Of a stretch of DNA of 64,000 bases, positions 21,465 through 34,210 are shown one piece after another. Numbering within the stretch: position 1 is the stretch's first letter; every line of letters begins with the position of its first letter. A program made the position numbers and the translations under genes. Below the pieces are notes generated by a model. That model did not search any database. It was not told where the DNA came from and was given only the letters and a program-made list of their open reading frames with translations. This stretch comes from Acorus gramineus (taxonomy: Eukaryota > Streptophyta > Magnoliopsida > Acorales > Acoraceae), in contig JAUJYN010000022.1 in assembly GCA_030737835.1 (NCBI GenBank), forward strand, positions 1,766,712 to 1,830,711, written 5' to 3'.

Positions 21465-24439
21465 TGTTATATATGTGTCACTTTTTTCCTGCTGGTAACC
21501 ATTGGAGCATTCTGGCAGTTTTTGAGTTTTTTCGTTTTTCGATCGGAACCGCTAAAATTTTGGACTGTTAGCTATCGTCCTGAGCTAGAGGACTCTGATT
21601 GAAAATCTAACTGCATATTATGTGTCCTGGTGCCATTCTAAGCCACTCACAAAAATTTCATCGAATTCCGGTAACGTTTCCAAAATTTCACAGTTTCAGG
21701 GCGTATCCGGGTTTTGACCGAGCGAGAAGTCATTGGGAGAGTTGACTCGGTCAAAGTGGGCCCATGACTTGGTCAACCCTTTTTGTTTTTTTTTGTGTGG
21801 TTGGGTTGACCCAAGTCAAATCCCACTTAAAGCCTCTCTTAAGCCTAATTAACCCTTTCTTAACCCTAATCTAAGTGAGGGTTATATATTAAGTGAATCT
21901 AAAAAGTTGCCCAACACTATTCATCATCTTCTCAAATTAGTTTTGTCTCTCCCCCTCTCTCCTTTTCTTGGTTTTGAGCCACCTAGAGTTCTCAAAAATC
22001 AAAACCCAAAACATAGAAAGGTTAGATCCGGTCCCGATCTATCCCCCGATGTTCTCGGATTCGAGTTCCGACAAGTTTGGCCCCCTCTAACCCCCTCTAT
22101 TCTCCCCTGTTTTCAGCCCCTTTTGAGGTAGGAGGAGGTCTTGGTGGTGGAGATCCGTTGGGAGGCGTTTCGGTGCACGAAGATCCTCCGGTTCCCTTCC
22201 TTTCCTCTCCTTTCCTTGGGTAAGGGTTCTTTCCCTCTTTTTCATGTTTAGATGCATGTTAGGAGGGTGGGGTTGAGTGAGGAGGGCGGCTGGTGGCTGT
22301 CGGTGGTGGTTGGCGGCGGTTGGAGGCCGTTGGTGGCCGGTGGGTGGTGGTAGAGGTGCTCTGGCAGGGTGGTAGTCTGCCCTGGGCAGGATGGCAACAC
22401 AGGCGCAGCAGGCGTGCAGTGGCAGGGCACGCGCGCACGTGCACGCGGATGTGCGTGCGGGCGTGCGCTCGGGTGACGTAGGCGCGGGTGTGCTGGGCGT
22501 GCTGGGGGTGCTGGTCGAGTGGGTGATGCGAGCGGTGGTGCGCGCGGGGTGCGCGGCGAGGCGAGCGGTGGTGCGCGCGGGGCGAGGCGCTGGGCGCAGG
22601 GCGTGCGGTGTGCGCGCGGGCGGCTACGCTGGGGCGCAGTGAGCGCGCGGTGCACCCGGGGAGCTCGGCGGCGCGTCCTGGCGTGCGGGCAGGGGCTCGA
22701 CAGGGCACCTGGGTGCGCGGGCTGGGGCGCGGCGGTGCATCCGGGAGTGGGTGGCCGTGCGGGTGGTTGCCGGGGGTGCGGGAGTGAGTCGGGGTGCTCG
22801 GGCTCGCGTGCGTACGGGCCGTATGCACGTTTGCCTGAGTGTTGTGTATTTTTAAAGTATTTTTGTGGTATTTGTGGATTTTACTCACCAAGTTGATACC
22901 ATGTCTTGCAGATCTTGACGGACGGTCGCGCGACAACCCGACTACCGGTGAGTGGGACAATCCAACCCAGTTGGGAGGCGCTATATGCACTTGGGCGTAT
23001 ACCGTCCTCCCCTAGGGCACCATAGATTAATATTAACCTTTTTAATATGTAATCCATGCAGCATGATTGATATGTAGTATGCATGCTACCCTAGACTGAG
23101 TATGTTAGGGACTTGCACCCTTAGGTTGTGTAAGAGCCATGCACCTTGTCCCCTTGTTATCATGCTAGGAAAGCCTCGGCCTTTGTATGCTCCTATTAGT
23201 TTAATTTGTTAAACTAAATGCAACTGGTAATATTATTGCATGCCTTAGGGAATATTAAGGGGCCTTGCGAGGTCAACATTGAGACCCGCGCTAGGGTGCT
23301 CCGTGTTCCTTGTTTGGTTGTCGGGATGTCCTATATCGGGACCTCATGGTGCCCTCCCAAGGTTTCTTTTCCCGTTTATAATAATGCATGTTCCCCGCAT
23401 CTTGGTTATGCGCCCTGGAGGAATTCTGATTAATTCAAGACACTAAAGTTGTAGAGATGTGTTGTCAGCGGATCCGAGTGGATCATATGCGTGTGGGTAG
23501 GCTGTTTCTCTTCCCTTCGTTGGATCCGTGTAGGGATTCAGCGTTAGACAGGCTATCCTGACAGAGGGCTCCCATCAGTAGGCACCTCCTGATCTTGGAC
23601 TCGGACTGTGCTGAATGTGGGAGTAGACCAGGCAAGCTACGGTGTGGAGGAGAGGCTATCGGTGGACCAAGGATGATTAACAGCCTAGTCAGTCCCAATA
23701 TCCTATGTCACCTGTTGAGGGGTGAGGGTGAGGGTGTATGGATGTGTATGGATGTGTTTGGATGATTATCAGTCCCAATATCCTATGTCACCTATGGAGG
23801 GGTGAGGGTGAGGGTGTATGGATGTGTATGGATGATTATAAGTCCCAATATCCTATGTCACCTATTGAGGGGTGAGGGTGAGGGTGTGGTGGTTCGGTGA
23901 TGTACGAACCACTGGATTTATGTTGTTATGCCACTTTGAGGCTAGTTGTTGATTAATCGTGGTTAATATAGCTGTGATGCATGGGTTGTGCCGTTCACTG
24001 AGTGTGTGGCTCACCCCTCGCATGATATTTTTCCAGTGATTACTGAGGAGGACTTGAAGGAGGAGCTCCCTGAGCGACTGCACCAGTAGCGGAGTAGCGC
24101 TATGTCCCGCGAGTTTCTGAGGCCATCAGCATCCTTCCTTGTTATTGTATGTATATATTTCTGTGCTTGGGCACCCAGTTGTGTATTATTCAGATGTATT
24201 TGTATATATTGGCTCTCACAGGACATATGATTATGTATCGAGTCTGTAGTATGTTTTTGGGATTACAGACTCAGTCTTTTAGCTTCCGCTATCTGTGTAT
24301 ATATTATGTCAGCCTTGCTTTCATCTATGTTGTTGTCATTTTAGTTGTTGTTTAGAGTGATTTATTGATTCCCTGTTAGACTGCTGATATCTTGTATACA
24401 CTTGCCGCGACCCGGGGGCGGCCGCCCTGAGGCGTGACA
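21465..24439 (+). mobile_element. Solo LTR in Tat gag, TSD ACGTA
   Basis: A 2975-bp LTR, TGTTATATATGTGTCAC.. to ..GAGGCGTGACA, with perfect duplications ACGTA at 21460-21464 and 24440-24444. It contains LTR donor 1 at 22220, the GC-rich core (22400-22830), a near-palindrome (22807-22829), the micro-exon 22912-22947 and G-rich GGGTGA arrays (23718-23890). Confidence 0.95.
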
Positions 24440-24806
24440 ACGTACCAGCTTCTCATTGACCGCCACAACAGGATTTCCCGTTGTGCAGCCCCAGCAGTCC
24501 AAACCTAGTCCCCACCTATCAGCCATAGTTGGACAACCGCCCAGAAAGATGCACACCCCCACGATAGAGGGGATAACACAAATTTCAACACTCTACCCGA
24601 ACGGAGCGTGAGTTTTGGATCATAGACCAGCTCTGAGATAGTATACACCCAGTCCATCCAGATATGTGCCACCTCGACAAGCCAATCAAAACTTCATTCC
24701 TCGATCAGTACCCGCCCCCATGCCGATACGACAAAACCACCCAGTAGTCCAAAGTCGTCTAGTCAAGAGCCCCGTAATTCAAAGCCAAGGCCAAACTAGG
24801 ACTCCC
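24440..24806 (+). pseudogene. Gag continuation (Tat/Ogre-like), decayed
   Basis: Continues gag in frame across the ACGTA duplication (YQLLIDRHN..), then an in-frame TAG soon follows, with further stops. Low-complexity Pro/Ser/Gln content fits the gag C-terminal region. No zinc knuckle is seen. It is cut at 24806 by the next solo LTR. Confidence 0.65.
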
Positions 24807-27564
24807 TGTCACGCCTCAGGGCGGCCGTCCCCGGGACGCGGCAAGGGTATATATGATATCAGCAGTCTATACAAGAGGTCAATAATATACTCAAAGAATA
24901 TCAACAATGACAACACAGACAACAAAGAGGCTGACATGATAGATACACAAATAGCGGAAGCTAAAAGACTGAATCTGTAATTCAAAGTCATATTACAGAC
25001 TCGATACATAATCAACTGTCCTGTGAGAGCCAATATATACACGACATCCAAATATAATACAAACGTGTGCCCAAGCACGGAATACAATACATACAATCAA
25101 AGGGGGGGGGATGCTGAATGGCCTCTCACACGAAGAACGTGACGCTGCTCCGCTATTGCTGACGTGCCTCGGGGAGCTCCTCCTGCTGATCCGACTCAGA
25201 TATCACTGGAGAAAAATATATGCGAGGGGTGAGCCACACGCTCAGTGAATAGCACAACCCATGCATCACAATTCATATTAACCTCAAATCATTTATAGCC
25301 TCTAAGTGGCAACAACTACTCAATCCAGTGGGTCGCTCATCGCCAACCCACTACACCCTCACCCTCACCCTCAAACTGGTGACATGGTCTTTTGGGACTG
25401 ACTAGGCTGTTAATCACCCTTGGTCCACCGATAGCCTCTCCTCCACACCGTAGCTCGCCCGGTCTACTCCCACGATTCAGCACAGTCCGAAACCAAATCA
25501 GGAGGTGCCTACTGATGGGAGCCCTCTGTCAGGACGGCCTGTCTAACGCTGAGAAGTCCCTACACGGATCCAACGAAGGGAAGAGAAACAGCCTACCCAC
25601 ACGGATACGATCCACTGGGATCCACCGACACCGATCTCAACTCTACAAATGTCATGAATTCTTCAGAATTCCTTCAGGGCGCATAAGTAAGATGCGGGGA
25701 AGCATGTATTATAACCGCAAGGTTATAATATTCTCTAAGGCATGCTAATTACAAAAACTCACATTTGATTTAAATAAATTAAACTAAATGGGACGCATGC
25801 GTAGGTCGAGGCTTCCCTAGCATGAAAACATGGTATCAAGATGCTTGGGCCTTTACACATAACATAAGGGTGCATATCCCTAACATGCGAGGCCTAGGGT
25901 GGCATGGATATTACATAATAATCATGCAGGCATAGTTTACAATTAATACTATCTAATATGCAATTATGGTGCCCCAGGGGAGGGCAATGCACGCCTATGT
26001 GCATCGAACGCCTCCCAACTGGGTTGGATTGTCCCACTCACCAATATTCGGTTCGTCGCGTGATCGTCCGTCGAGATCTGCAAGACATGGGAATCAAACT
26101 GGTGAGTAAAATACACAAATACGCAATAAATACGCTAGAAATACCCAACACTCGGACAAGCATGCATACGGGCCCGTATGCACGCGAGTCCGAGTCCCCG
26201 ACACACTCCGCACCCCCGGGCAGCCACGCGCACGGCCACCCGCACGCACGCGCACGGGTGCGCACGCACGCACGCAGCCCCGCGCCCCGGGCGCACTGCC
26301 GCGCCCCAGCCCGAGCACCCAGGCGCGCTGCCGCGCCCTGCCCGCACGCCCAGACACACTACCGCGCACGTGCTCATGCTCACGTGCACCCGCGCGCACC
26401 GCGCGTCCAGCCCCAAGTGCACCCGCGCGCACTGCGCCCCAGCCCAGCACCTCGCGCGCACACCCGCACGCACTGCGCCCCAGCGCAGTACCCCCGCGGG
26501 CACTGCGCCCCCTGCGCAACACCCGCTCGCACGCCCGCGTGTACAGCCCGTGCGTACGTGCGCACGCCTGCCAGCGCGCCCGACTGCGCGCCTGTGCCTA
26601 TATGTGCTTACCTGCGCGCGCAGGCTCGCGCGCACGCGCGCGGATGGCCCCGCACGCGCGCCCGAGCCACTCCCACACCCCCAACAGCCCCCAACAGCCC
26701 CCCCCCCCCAACCCCAAACCACCATGCATGCCATGCGTACCCATATGCAACCCTAAACAAGCATCTACACAAGAAAAAGGAGGGAAGAAAGCTCACCCAA
26801 AGGGAGGAAGGAAAGGAGGGAACTTCGGGTGCTCTTCGCGCACCGATTTGCCACCACCAAGCCCTCTTCTCAGCCTAAGAGGGGCTGAAAACAGAGGAGA
26901 AGAGGTGCCATGAGAGGAGGAAAAACAAAGGGAAATGGAAATCTAACACCATGGAAAGATAGATCGGGTCCTCACCTTCCTTTTCTCCTTCTAGGGTTTT
27001 CTTGTTCAACCACTCTAGCTAGATCAAATGGGGGTTTAAAGAGAGGGAGAGAGAGAGAGAGAGAGAGATTGAAATGGAGAAGATGATGGATAGTGCAACT
27101 ATTCTTGGGCGTGGACATCACTTAAGCACACACACACACCACACACACACTCACACACTCACCACTCACTTACACTTAAGGAAAAATTAGGTTAAGCTAG
27201 GTTTAGGTGCACTTTGACCCTAGTCAACCCAACCACACTAGAAAACAAACCCAATTGACCAAGTCAAGGGTCAACATTGACCAAGTCAAGTCTCCCAATG
27301 ACTTTTCGCTTGGTCAAAACCCGGATACGATTCAGAACTGTGAAATTTTGAACGTTACCGGAATTCGATGAAATTTTCGTGAGTGGCTTGAAATGGCACC
27401 AGGACACATAATATGCAGTTAGATTTCCAATTGGAGTCCACAAGCTCAGAATGATAGCTAAAAGTCCAAAATTTTAACGGTTCCGATCGAAAAAAGAAAA
27501 AGTTGAAAAACTGCCAGAATGCTCTAACGGTGATCAGAAGGATAAAAGTGACACATATATAACA
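24807..27564 (-). mobile_element. Solo LTR in Tat gag, TSD CTCCC
   Basis: A 2758-bp minus-orientation LTR with a type-A tip and perfect duplications CTCCC at 24802-24806 and 27565-27569. The GC-rich core is at 26170-26680, the micro-exon at 26077-26042 and donor 1 at 26795/26794. The reading frames in 25958-26913 come from the GC-rich core. A GA microsatellite and CA-rich tracts lie at 27040-27170. Confidence 0.95.
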
Positions 27565-27569
27565 CTCCC

Positions 27570-28854
27570 CCTGCTTATTCTGCTCCCCCAAGAGCGCAAA
27601 ACCTAACCCCTAGACGGCCGCCATAGAGCTCCTACAAAAGTATCCCCTCCAACATCCTATGGCCCAAGATGGTTAAATAGAAGGGATTGTTATCCACCGC
27701 TCCCGGAAACCCTAGCAAACATCTTCAGGGCCTTGGTAAAGACCAATAGTATTTCTTTGCCCATAGCTAGACCTTCACCTCTTGGTGCCGATACTGCTAC
27801 TTACCGCCCATACCATCAACATCATTGAACAGTACTTTTTATTCAGAGACATTGTTTATGACCTCGATGAAGAGAGACGCTTGGATTGGGCCACCATCAA
27901 GGGACTCAAAAATAGCCCAACTACGAAACCACCAGGGACCCACTTTAATTCTTTACCCAAACAAAACAAAACCCTAGCGTGTCCCAGACCTGTAATCAAT
28001 GTCGAAACACAAGACCCAAAACCAACCATGCAGGCCTTCATAGAAGAACCAGAAAGCCTGAGTTTTGAAAGCATCTACACCATAGGGGCCACAAACCGCG
28101 AAGAACTACCCAGGATCATTCCGAGTGGCCTAATTCTTCAAGCACCTTCCACCTTCCTCCCAAGCCCCACAAAGTACCTCCCCTCTCATATGAGACCATC
28201 CCCTAGGCTTAGCCCCATCCTGCCAATTAACAAAAACCTAAGCCTATTAAAAAACCAATTTCCCCAGACCATGGTCGATACCCTAAACCATCATACAACT
28301 AGGGCCGGAAGAATCTTTAATGTTGTTCCCACCTATAGGCGTCCCATACCCGAAACAGAAACCGAAGAAGCAAATGTAGGGGATAGGATCGACATCCTCG
28401 ACCAACTCCGAAGAATCCCCGTGAAAATCTCGATCCTAGAGTTGATCGAAACCTCAGAACACCACCAACAGGCCCTAAGGATGTTTTTAGAAAGAGTCCA
28501 AGTTGACCCTCAAATCTCCACCTTAAACATGCCAGTAGCCTTGGCTTCTGCAGGGCTGGGGCCTATAATAACATTTAGGCCCAAAGAAGAAGTCCGAGAT
28601 AAAGTTATCAACACCTTGACCCTATGCATCACAGTTGATATCAACGGGTATCCCATAGATAAAGTACTGGTCGAGACCGGTGTAGAAGTAAACTCATGTC
28701 ACTACGCACCTTTGAGCACATGGCGGACATATCATCACACTCCTTGAAACAGATACTCGGATATTCACCTATGACAAGACGGCTCGCCCACTTCTTGGTT
28801 TTAAAGACTTCCCGTTAAAAATAGGGTCCTTAGAAATAATTGTCGCAACATATG
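27570..28854 (+). pseudogene. Gag end and protease (Tat/Ogre-like)
   Basis: Open from about 27782 to 28747, then continuing in another frame to 28854. The segment DILDQLRRIPVKISILELIE..HHQQALRMFL is the typical linker before the Tat/Ogre protease. The protease region follows: TLCITVDINGYPIDKVLVETGVEVN. The expected D-S/T-G active site reads E-T-G (E at 28673-28675), so the catalytic Asp is replaced. Before 27782 the sequence has several stops. It is cut at 28854 by a solo LTR. Confidence 0.78.
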
Positions 28855-31800
28855 TGTCATGCCCCAGGCGTCCCCAAGACGTGGCAATAATAAATATAAT
28901 ATCAGCTATCAATACATGAGGTCAATAAGGACACCAACAACAATCCACAAGGTAGCAAAGCAAGGTAAAGATAACTGACTGAAAAGCGGAAGCATAATAT
29001 ATAACAATGTCTGTAAATCAAAAACATTATTACAGACCCGAATACACAATCAATGTCCTGTGGAAGCCAAGTCTAGACCAAGGAAAATACAACCTGTGCC
29101 ACATGCACGATTACAAAGCATAAAATGACTCTAGGAATGCTGACAGCCTCGCACTCGCCACCCGCCGGCAGAACGCTCCACGCCCATAAGACCACGCCAC
29201 AGGAAAGCTCCAGCTCCACGCCCAACACTGCCCCTGAAAAGAAACAGTATGCGAGGGGTGAGCTACAAGCTCATTGAGTGGCTGGAAACCAATCACCATT
29301 CTACAGTTCAATACATAATCAGTTCCCTTTTTCAAGGAAAAACATGGGTACAAACCCAATGGATCACTGGGTCACGCGGCGGCGCGACCAACCTCACCCC
29401 CACCCTCACTCCCGTAGGGAGTCTTTTGGGACTTATGGGGAGAGACCATACCGTCGATCGAAGAGACCCGGATTTACTGGTCTAGAGACCATGTCGTCGG
29501 TCGAAGAGACCCGGATTTACTGGTCCACTCAACACTACTGGATCATCTACATCTAGATAATCGCCCATCGATGTCCTTCAACATCCATCACGAGACTGGA
29601 CCCAACATCTATGGGAACGGTCGAACAACGAATGGGTCACGAGACGATGCGTCTTCGCCTCATCCACACCCTCACTCTTGAAAGGAGACATTTTGGGACT
29701 TTGGGAGAGACTTAGACTGCTCTACACCCCTGGTCCCCCGGAAGCCTCTCCCCGCTCCGTAGCTTACCTGGTATACTCCCACGATTCAGCACAGTCGGAA
29801 GCACATCAGGAGGTGCCTACAGATGGGAGCCCTCTGTCAGGATAGCCTGTCTAACGCCAGGGATGTATTACACGGATCCGACGAAGGGGAGAACGATCCC
29901 ATGTTCGCAAAGCAAAACCCAATGGAAAACAACCACTCTCGATACTCGCTCAGTGAGATATCACACACATGCATAACAACAACCAACACAATCCAATGGG
30001 TCACTACATCGCCGACCCACCACACCCTCACCGTCACCCTCAAGCTGGTGACATGGTCTTTTGGGACTGACTAGGCTGTTAATCACCCTCGGTCCACCGA
30101 TAGTCCCTACTCCACTCCGTAGCTCGCCTGGTCTACTCCCACATTCAGCACAGTCCGAAACCAAAATCAGGAGGTGCCTACTGATGGGAGCCCTCTGTTA
30201 GGATGGCCTGTCTAACGCTGAGGAGTCCCTACACGGATCCAACGAAGGGAAGAGAAACAGCCTACCCACACGGATACGATCCACTTGGATCCGCCGACAC
30301 CGATTGCAACTCTACTAATGACTTGAATTCTTCAGAATTCCACCAGGGCGCATAACTAAGATGCGGGGAGACATATATTATAACAACACGTTTATAATAT
30401 TCTCTAAGGCATGCTTGCAACTATATGCTCACATAATCCCCCAAGATGTTGGGAGACATATATCATAACCACAAGGTTACAATATTCTCTAAGGCATGCT
30501 CACATTCTGATTTAATTAGATTAAACTAGATGGGATCATGCATAGCCGGGGCTTGGTGTCTAAGCATGCATAGGCCGCTATACATGATATAAGGGTGCAT
30601 ATCCCTAGCATACTAAGTCTAAGGTGGCATGGATACATCATAGCAAAACATGCATAGATCAAGGCTCTTAAGTACAGGACATGGTGTCCAGGCATGTACG
30701 GGCCTCTATACATGATGTATGGGTGTATATCCCTAGCATGCAAGGTCTAAGGTGGCATGGATACATCATAGCAAAAGCATGCATAGATAAAGGCTCTTAA
30801 GTACAGGACATGGTGTCCAGGCATGTACAGGCCTCTATACATGATGTATGGGTGTATATCCCTAGCATGCAAGGTCTAAGGTGGCACGGATATATCATAT
30901 TAATCATGCATGCACAGGTGTCTACATAATTTAGCTAGGGGCCCTCATCGATGCGCGACGCGCGTCTATGCGGGTCAAGCGCATCCCTAGAGGGGGGGGG
31001 GGGAATTGGAATCAAGCCACTCACCTTAAGAACCCGGGACCTAGCGCATCCCATCCGACGAGATCTGCAAGGTAGGGGCATCCAACTGGTGAGAAACAAC
31101 AAAATTTATACATAGAAAACATTAGAAATGCCCCATACTCGGACAAGCATGCATACGGGCTCGCACGCATGCGAGCACGCACGTACGCACGTGAGTCCGA
31201 GTGCCCCGACACCTAGCCGAACCCTCGGGCAGCCACACGCATGGCCCCCCGCATGCGCACGCACGAATGTGCACACACGCACGCACCCTAGCACAATCGG
31301 CGCACTGCCGCACGCCTGCCCGCGCGCCCAGACGGGCTGCCTCGCGCACGCGCACGCTCGCGCTGGCCCGCGCACATCGCTCGTCCAGCCCGCGCCCCTC
31401 GCGCAGCACCCCGCGCACGCCCCAGCACGTGCACGCACACGCACGCACTGGTCCCCATCCCCGCGCCCAGGCGCCCTGCCCACGCACGCGCACGCCCGGG
31501 CGCACTCACGCGCACCCCCGCTCGCACCCCCGCTTGCGCCTGCACCCGCGCGCACTCCCGCGCGCACTCGCGCGCACGCGCCCGCGCGCGTCTGCGCGCC
31601 CGCCAGCGCTCGCCTGCGCTCTCACGCGCGCAGACTGCGCCCAGCGAGCGCCCAAGCCATCCTTTCCCCATTTTAGCCCTCCCCAACCCCTCACACACAC
31701 CCTAACCCAACTACCCAGCATGCATGACCTCCCAACCAACTCCTTAAGCCAAGAAAACCAAGAAAAGAAGGGAGGAGCTCACCTTGGAGGGGAACAAAAA

Positions 31801-32607
31801 GGGGGAGGTTCGGGGGCCCTCGACCCACCCGCGACCACCTCAACCGCCACCACCACCACCACCACCTCCTCGGCCTCTCCTCAGCCTCCTCCATGGCTGC
31901 AAATCAGGGGGGGGGGGGATTCATGCAAAGAGAGCTTGAGAGGAGAGAAGACAAGCAACAACAACACACTTACACAAGGATTCACCACCACCTCCTCCTC
32001 CACCTTCTCCTTCTCTTTGAGGACCTTTAACAAACACTTGGTGGGGGAAAAGAAAAGAGAGAAGGAGAGAAAGAAATTGGCGTGGACGTGCGGATTTGGG
32101 AGGGGAGAGAGAGAGAGAGATATTTATCAAAATATCTTAAGGAGAAAAGACCTAGTCGCCCTTCGACTAGAAATTCTGCGCAAGCTTCACTGGAACAGCC
32201 ATAACTTCCCCGATATAGCTCCGAATTGTAAAATTCCAAATCCGTTGGAAAGCACAGAGGATTATCTACAACTTTCATGTTCATGCCAAGATCAAATAAT
32301 CTCTCCAACTATTCCGAAATTAGAGCTAAACATAGAGCAGGGCTGCTGCCAGAATTTCCATCCCCGGGGTATACTTGGAAAAATACCCATAACTTTTACT
32401 ACAAGAATCCAGTTGATCTAATTCCACTTCTGTGCGAAAGCTAACTCAAAACTGGACATCTCATAGTAAACTCATATTTAAACCTCTGCATCTTGGATTT
32501 TAACAAAATCAAATCCAAATACCAAATCGGGAATACATAACTTCTAAGAAAAAAAATTATGTACCCAAATTTTCAAACAGAGCGCTCCAAATGACACAAG
32601 CACAACA
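28855..32607 (-). mobile_element. Solo LTR in Tat protease/pol, TSD ATATG (longest, 3753 bp)
   Basis: A minus-orientation LTR with a type-B tip (..AAGCACAACA). Perfect duplications ATATG flank it at 28850-28854 and 32608-32612. It is longer than the others because of internal duplications, including about three copies of a ~128-bp unit (30535-30915). The G-tract 30992-31003, the micro-exon-like segment 31064-31025 (40 nt here) and donor 1 at 31782/31781 are present. Confidence 0.95.
30535..30915. repeat. ~128-bp tandem repeat within the solo LTR
   Basis: Two nearly identical units start at 30661 and 30790 (AAGGCTCTTAAGTACAGGAC..), with a third, more diverged unit before them. Each carries GTGCATATCCCTAGCAT-like and AAGGTGGCATGGATA stretches. 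Other LTRs have a single copy. Confidence 0.8.
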
Positions 32608-33360
32608 ATATGTTTTAGAAATGGACTCTGACTATAACATGATCCTAGGACGTAAATTGTTAGCTTCAATCAAAGGGGTCTCTTCTCCCCTGCACCAGTG
32701 TTTGAAATTCCCCTTGGGAAATCAAATAATCAAAATGTGGGGGGATGCGGTCAAAGAACCCAAATCAGTGTCCACTAGTAGCCAGACTATCGCCATAAAG
32801 ATCATCGACTTAAAGCAAAAAAAAGCAACCATTCACATCCTAGACTTCCCAGCCAATTGGCTGAACCCTCAAGACAACCTCACCATTGCTGTAAATGCAA
32901 ATCACCCTAAGCCTAAAAACCTAGGTTGGCAAATGATGAAAGCCATGGGTCACATCCCTGGAAAAACATTAGGGCCAAAAGTTGGGTTCCTAGAGCCCGT
33001 CAAGCTCCCAGCCTGGCTAGATAAGAAGGGCCTTGGCTCATCTAACAAACACATTGATTTAAAAGGGAAATGTAATTGGGGACTATATGAACACTTCATA
33101 AAGGGAACATCCGCATGGCATGTTGAAGAAGCAACGTATCCTCGTCCCTTAACCTCTATCCAGGAAAAAGAGCCGGACTATCTCTCGGGCTCCCTTAACT
33201 GGTTATTTTCACACCTCGATAAAATCTTAGATACACCACCAGTCGGTGAGACTCCAACCGACCAAGCGCTCTTTCCTCGCAGTGCGCTAGCATTGCAACA
33301 AAGGAGCACCAGCTGTTGGAGGAAGGTCGGTTGAAGCACCTAAATTAAATCCAGTAAGTT
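32608..33360 (+). pseudogene. Pol segment after protease, G-patch-like (Tat/Ogre-like)
   Basis: Joins in frame to 28854 once the LTR is taken out. YNMILGRKLL is the usual segment downstream of the Tat/Ogre protease, and LHQCLKFPLGNQ follows. A later GWQMMKAMGHIPGKTLG stretch resembles the G-patch-like motif found in this lineage. Near 33290 the useful frame seems to shift by one base; the listed frame stops at 33334. Confidence 0.7.
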
Positions 33361-33402
33361 GTAAATATTAATTGTCTTTTCCTTTAAAAAAAACAAAAAA
33401 AA

Positions 33403-34210
33403 ATGGAAACTAAAACCTTAGGGTCCTTATTTGACAAAGATGACTTCACCCCAGCATGGCACCCCTTCAGTGCTAACTCTGATCTCTTGAATAGCTTACG
33501 ACATCTAGCCAGCCAAAATAAACCCTCCAGCCCCAGTACCCCACTTAAAACAACCAAGCCCTCTAGAAGTCAGATACATGACCATATCATTAACCACATA
33601 AAAGGACATAGTGGGACCTATTTTGGCCTAGAAAAATTTGAGTCTATAACTGTTATAGAAGAACCAGACCTAGATAATATAGAAAATTTAGATGACGGTT
33701 TGGGAGTCTTCAAAACCTGCGATGAAGACAACAAAGAAGAAGAAGACATCTCCGAAGAATTTGAGCAGAGCCTCCAGAGGTTTGATGAGAGGACAAAAGA
33801 AGCGGACGAGAAGGTAGAAGAACTAAAGCTGGGGACTGAAGCTAGCCCCAAGGTCATTCTGATAAGTGCGGAGCTGAAGCCCGATGAAAAAGAAAGTCTA
33901 GTTAAAATACAACATGAGTATATCGACACCTTCGCCTGGTCTTACAAAGACATGCCCGGGTTCGATACCTCTTTGGTCAAGCACCGATTAATTTTAGAGC
34001 TTAACGCAAAACCAGTAAAGCAAAAGTTAAGGCGCCTTCATCCGAAGGTGGCTTTAAAAATTAAAGATGAGGTGGACAAACTCCACCAGGCTAAATTTAT
34101 CTGGGTAGTCTTGTACCTAAAGTGGGTAGCTAATATTGTTCCAGTATCCAAAAAATACGGCAAGATTCGGGTATGCATTGACTTTAGGGACGTCAATCGA
34201 GCATGCCTGA
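33403..34210 (+). pseudogene. Reverse transcriptase N-terminal part (Tat/Ogre-like)
   Basis: Starts after an A-rich gap (33385-33402). It has an acidic linker (EDNKEEEDISEEFEQ), then TFAWSYKDMPG, VKQKLRRLHPKVALKI, EVDKLHQAKFI, WVANIVPVSKKYGKIRVCIDFRDVNRA, the first conserved RT blocks. The active-site YxDD part is missing because LTR1 starts at 34211. Where other members have P-rich residues after FIRP, this copy reads FIWVVLYLKW, so some decay has occurred. Confidence 0.82.

Larger units (their letters stand above)
20300..34210 (+). mobile_element. Tat/Ogre-like Ty3/gypsy element, cut by solo LTRs, incomplete
   Basis: Plus-strand gag, protease and RT start are spread over 20548-34210 and interrupted by solo LTRs at 21465, 24807 and 28855. 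Removing the first and third, with one copy of their duplications, restores reading frames across the joins (..DCTTY|QLL.. and ..VATYV|LEMD..), which proves they were one sequence. The RT is cut at 34210 by LTR1 and the nest behind it. The rest of pol and the 3' LTR are not in the window. No 5' LTR of its own can be seen. It is the oldest retroelement in this region. Confidence 0.8.

Noticed and set aside
30640-30915. Evenly spaced repeats as a CRISPR-like array
   Set aside because: The locus is eukaryotic LTR DNA; units are ~128 bp with no distinct spacers.
33354-33421. A possible short intron (GTAAGT..CCTTAG) between the protease and RT parts of the Tat/Ogre-like element, as known for Ogre
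   Set aside because: The joined frame does not match the downstream RT frame, and the upstream frame is itself shifted, so the evidence is not enough.
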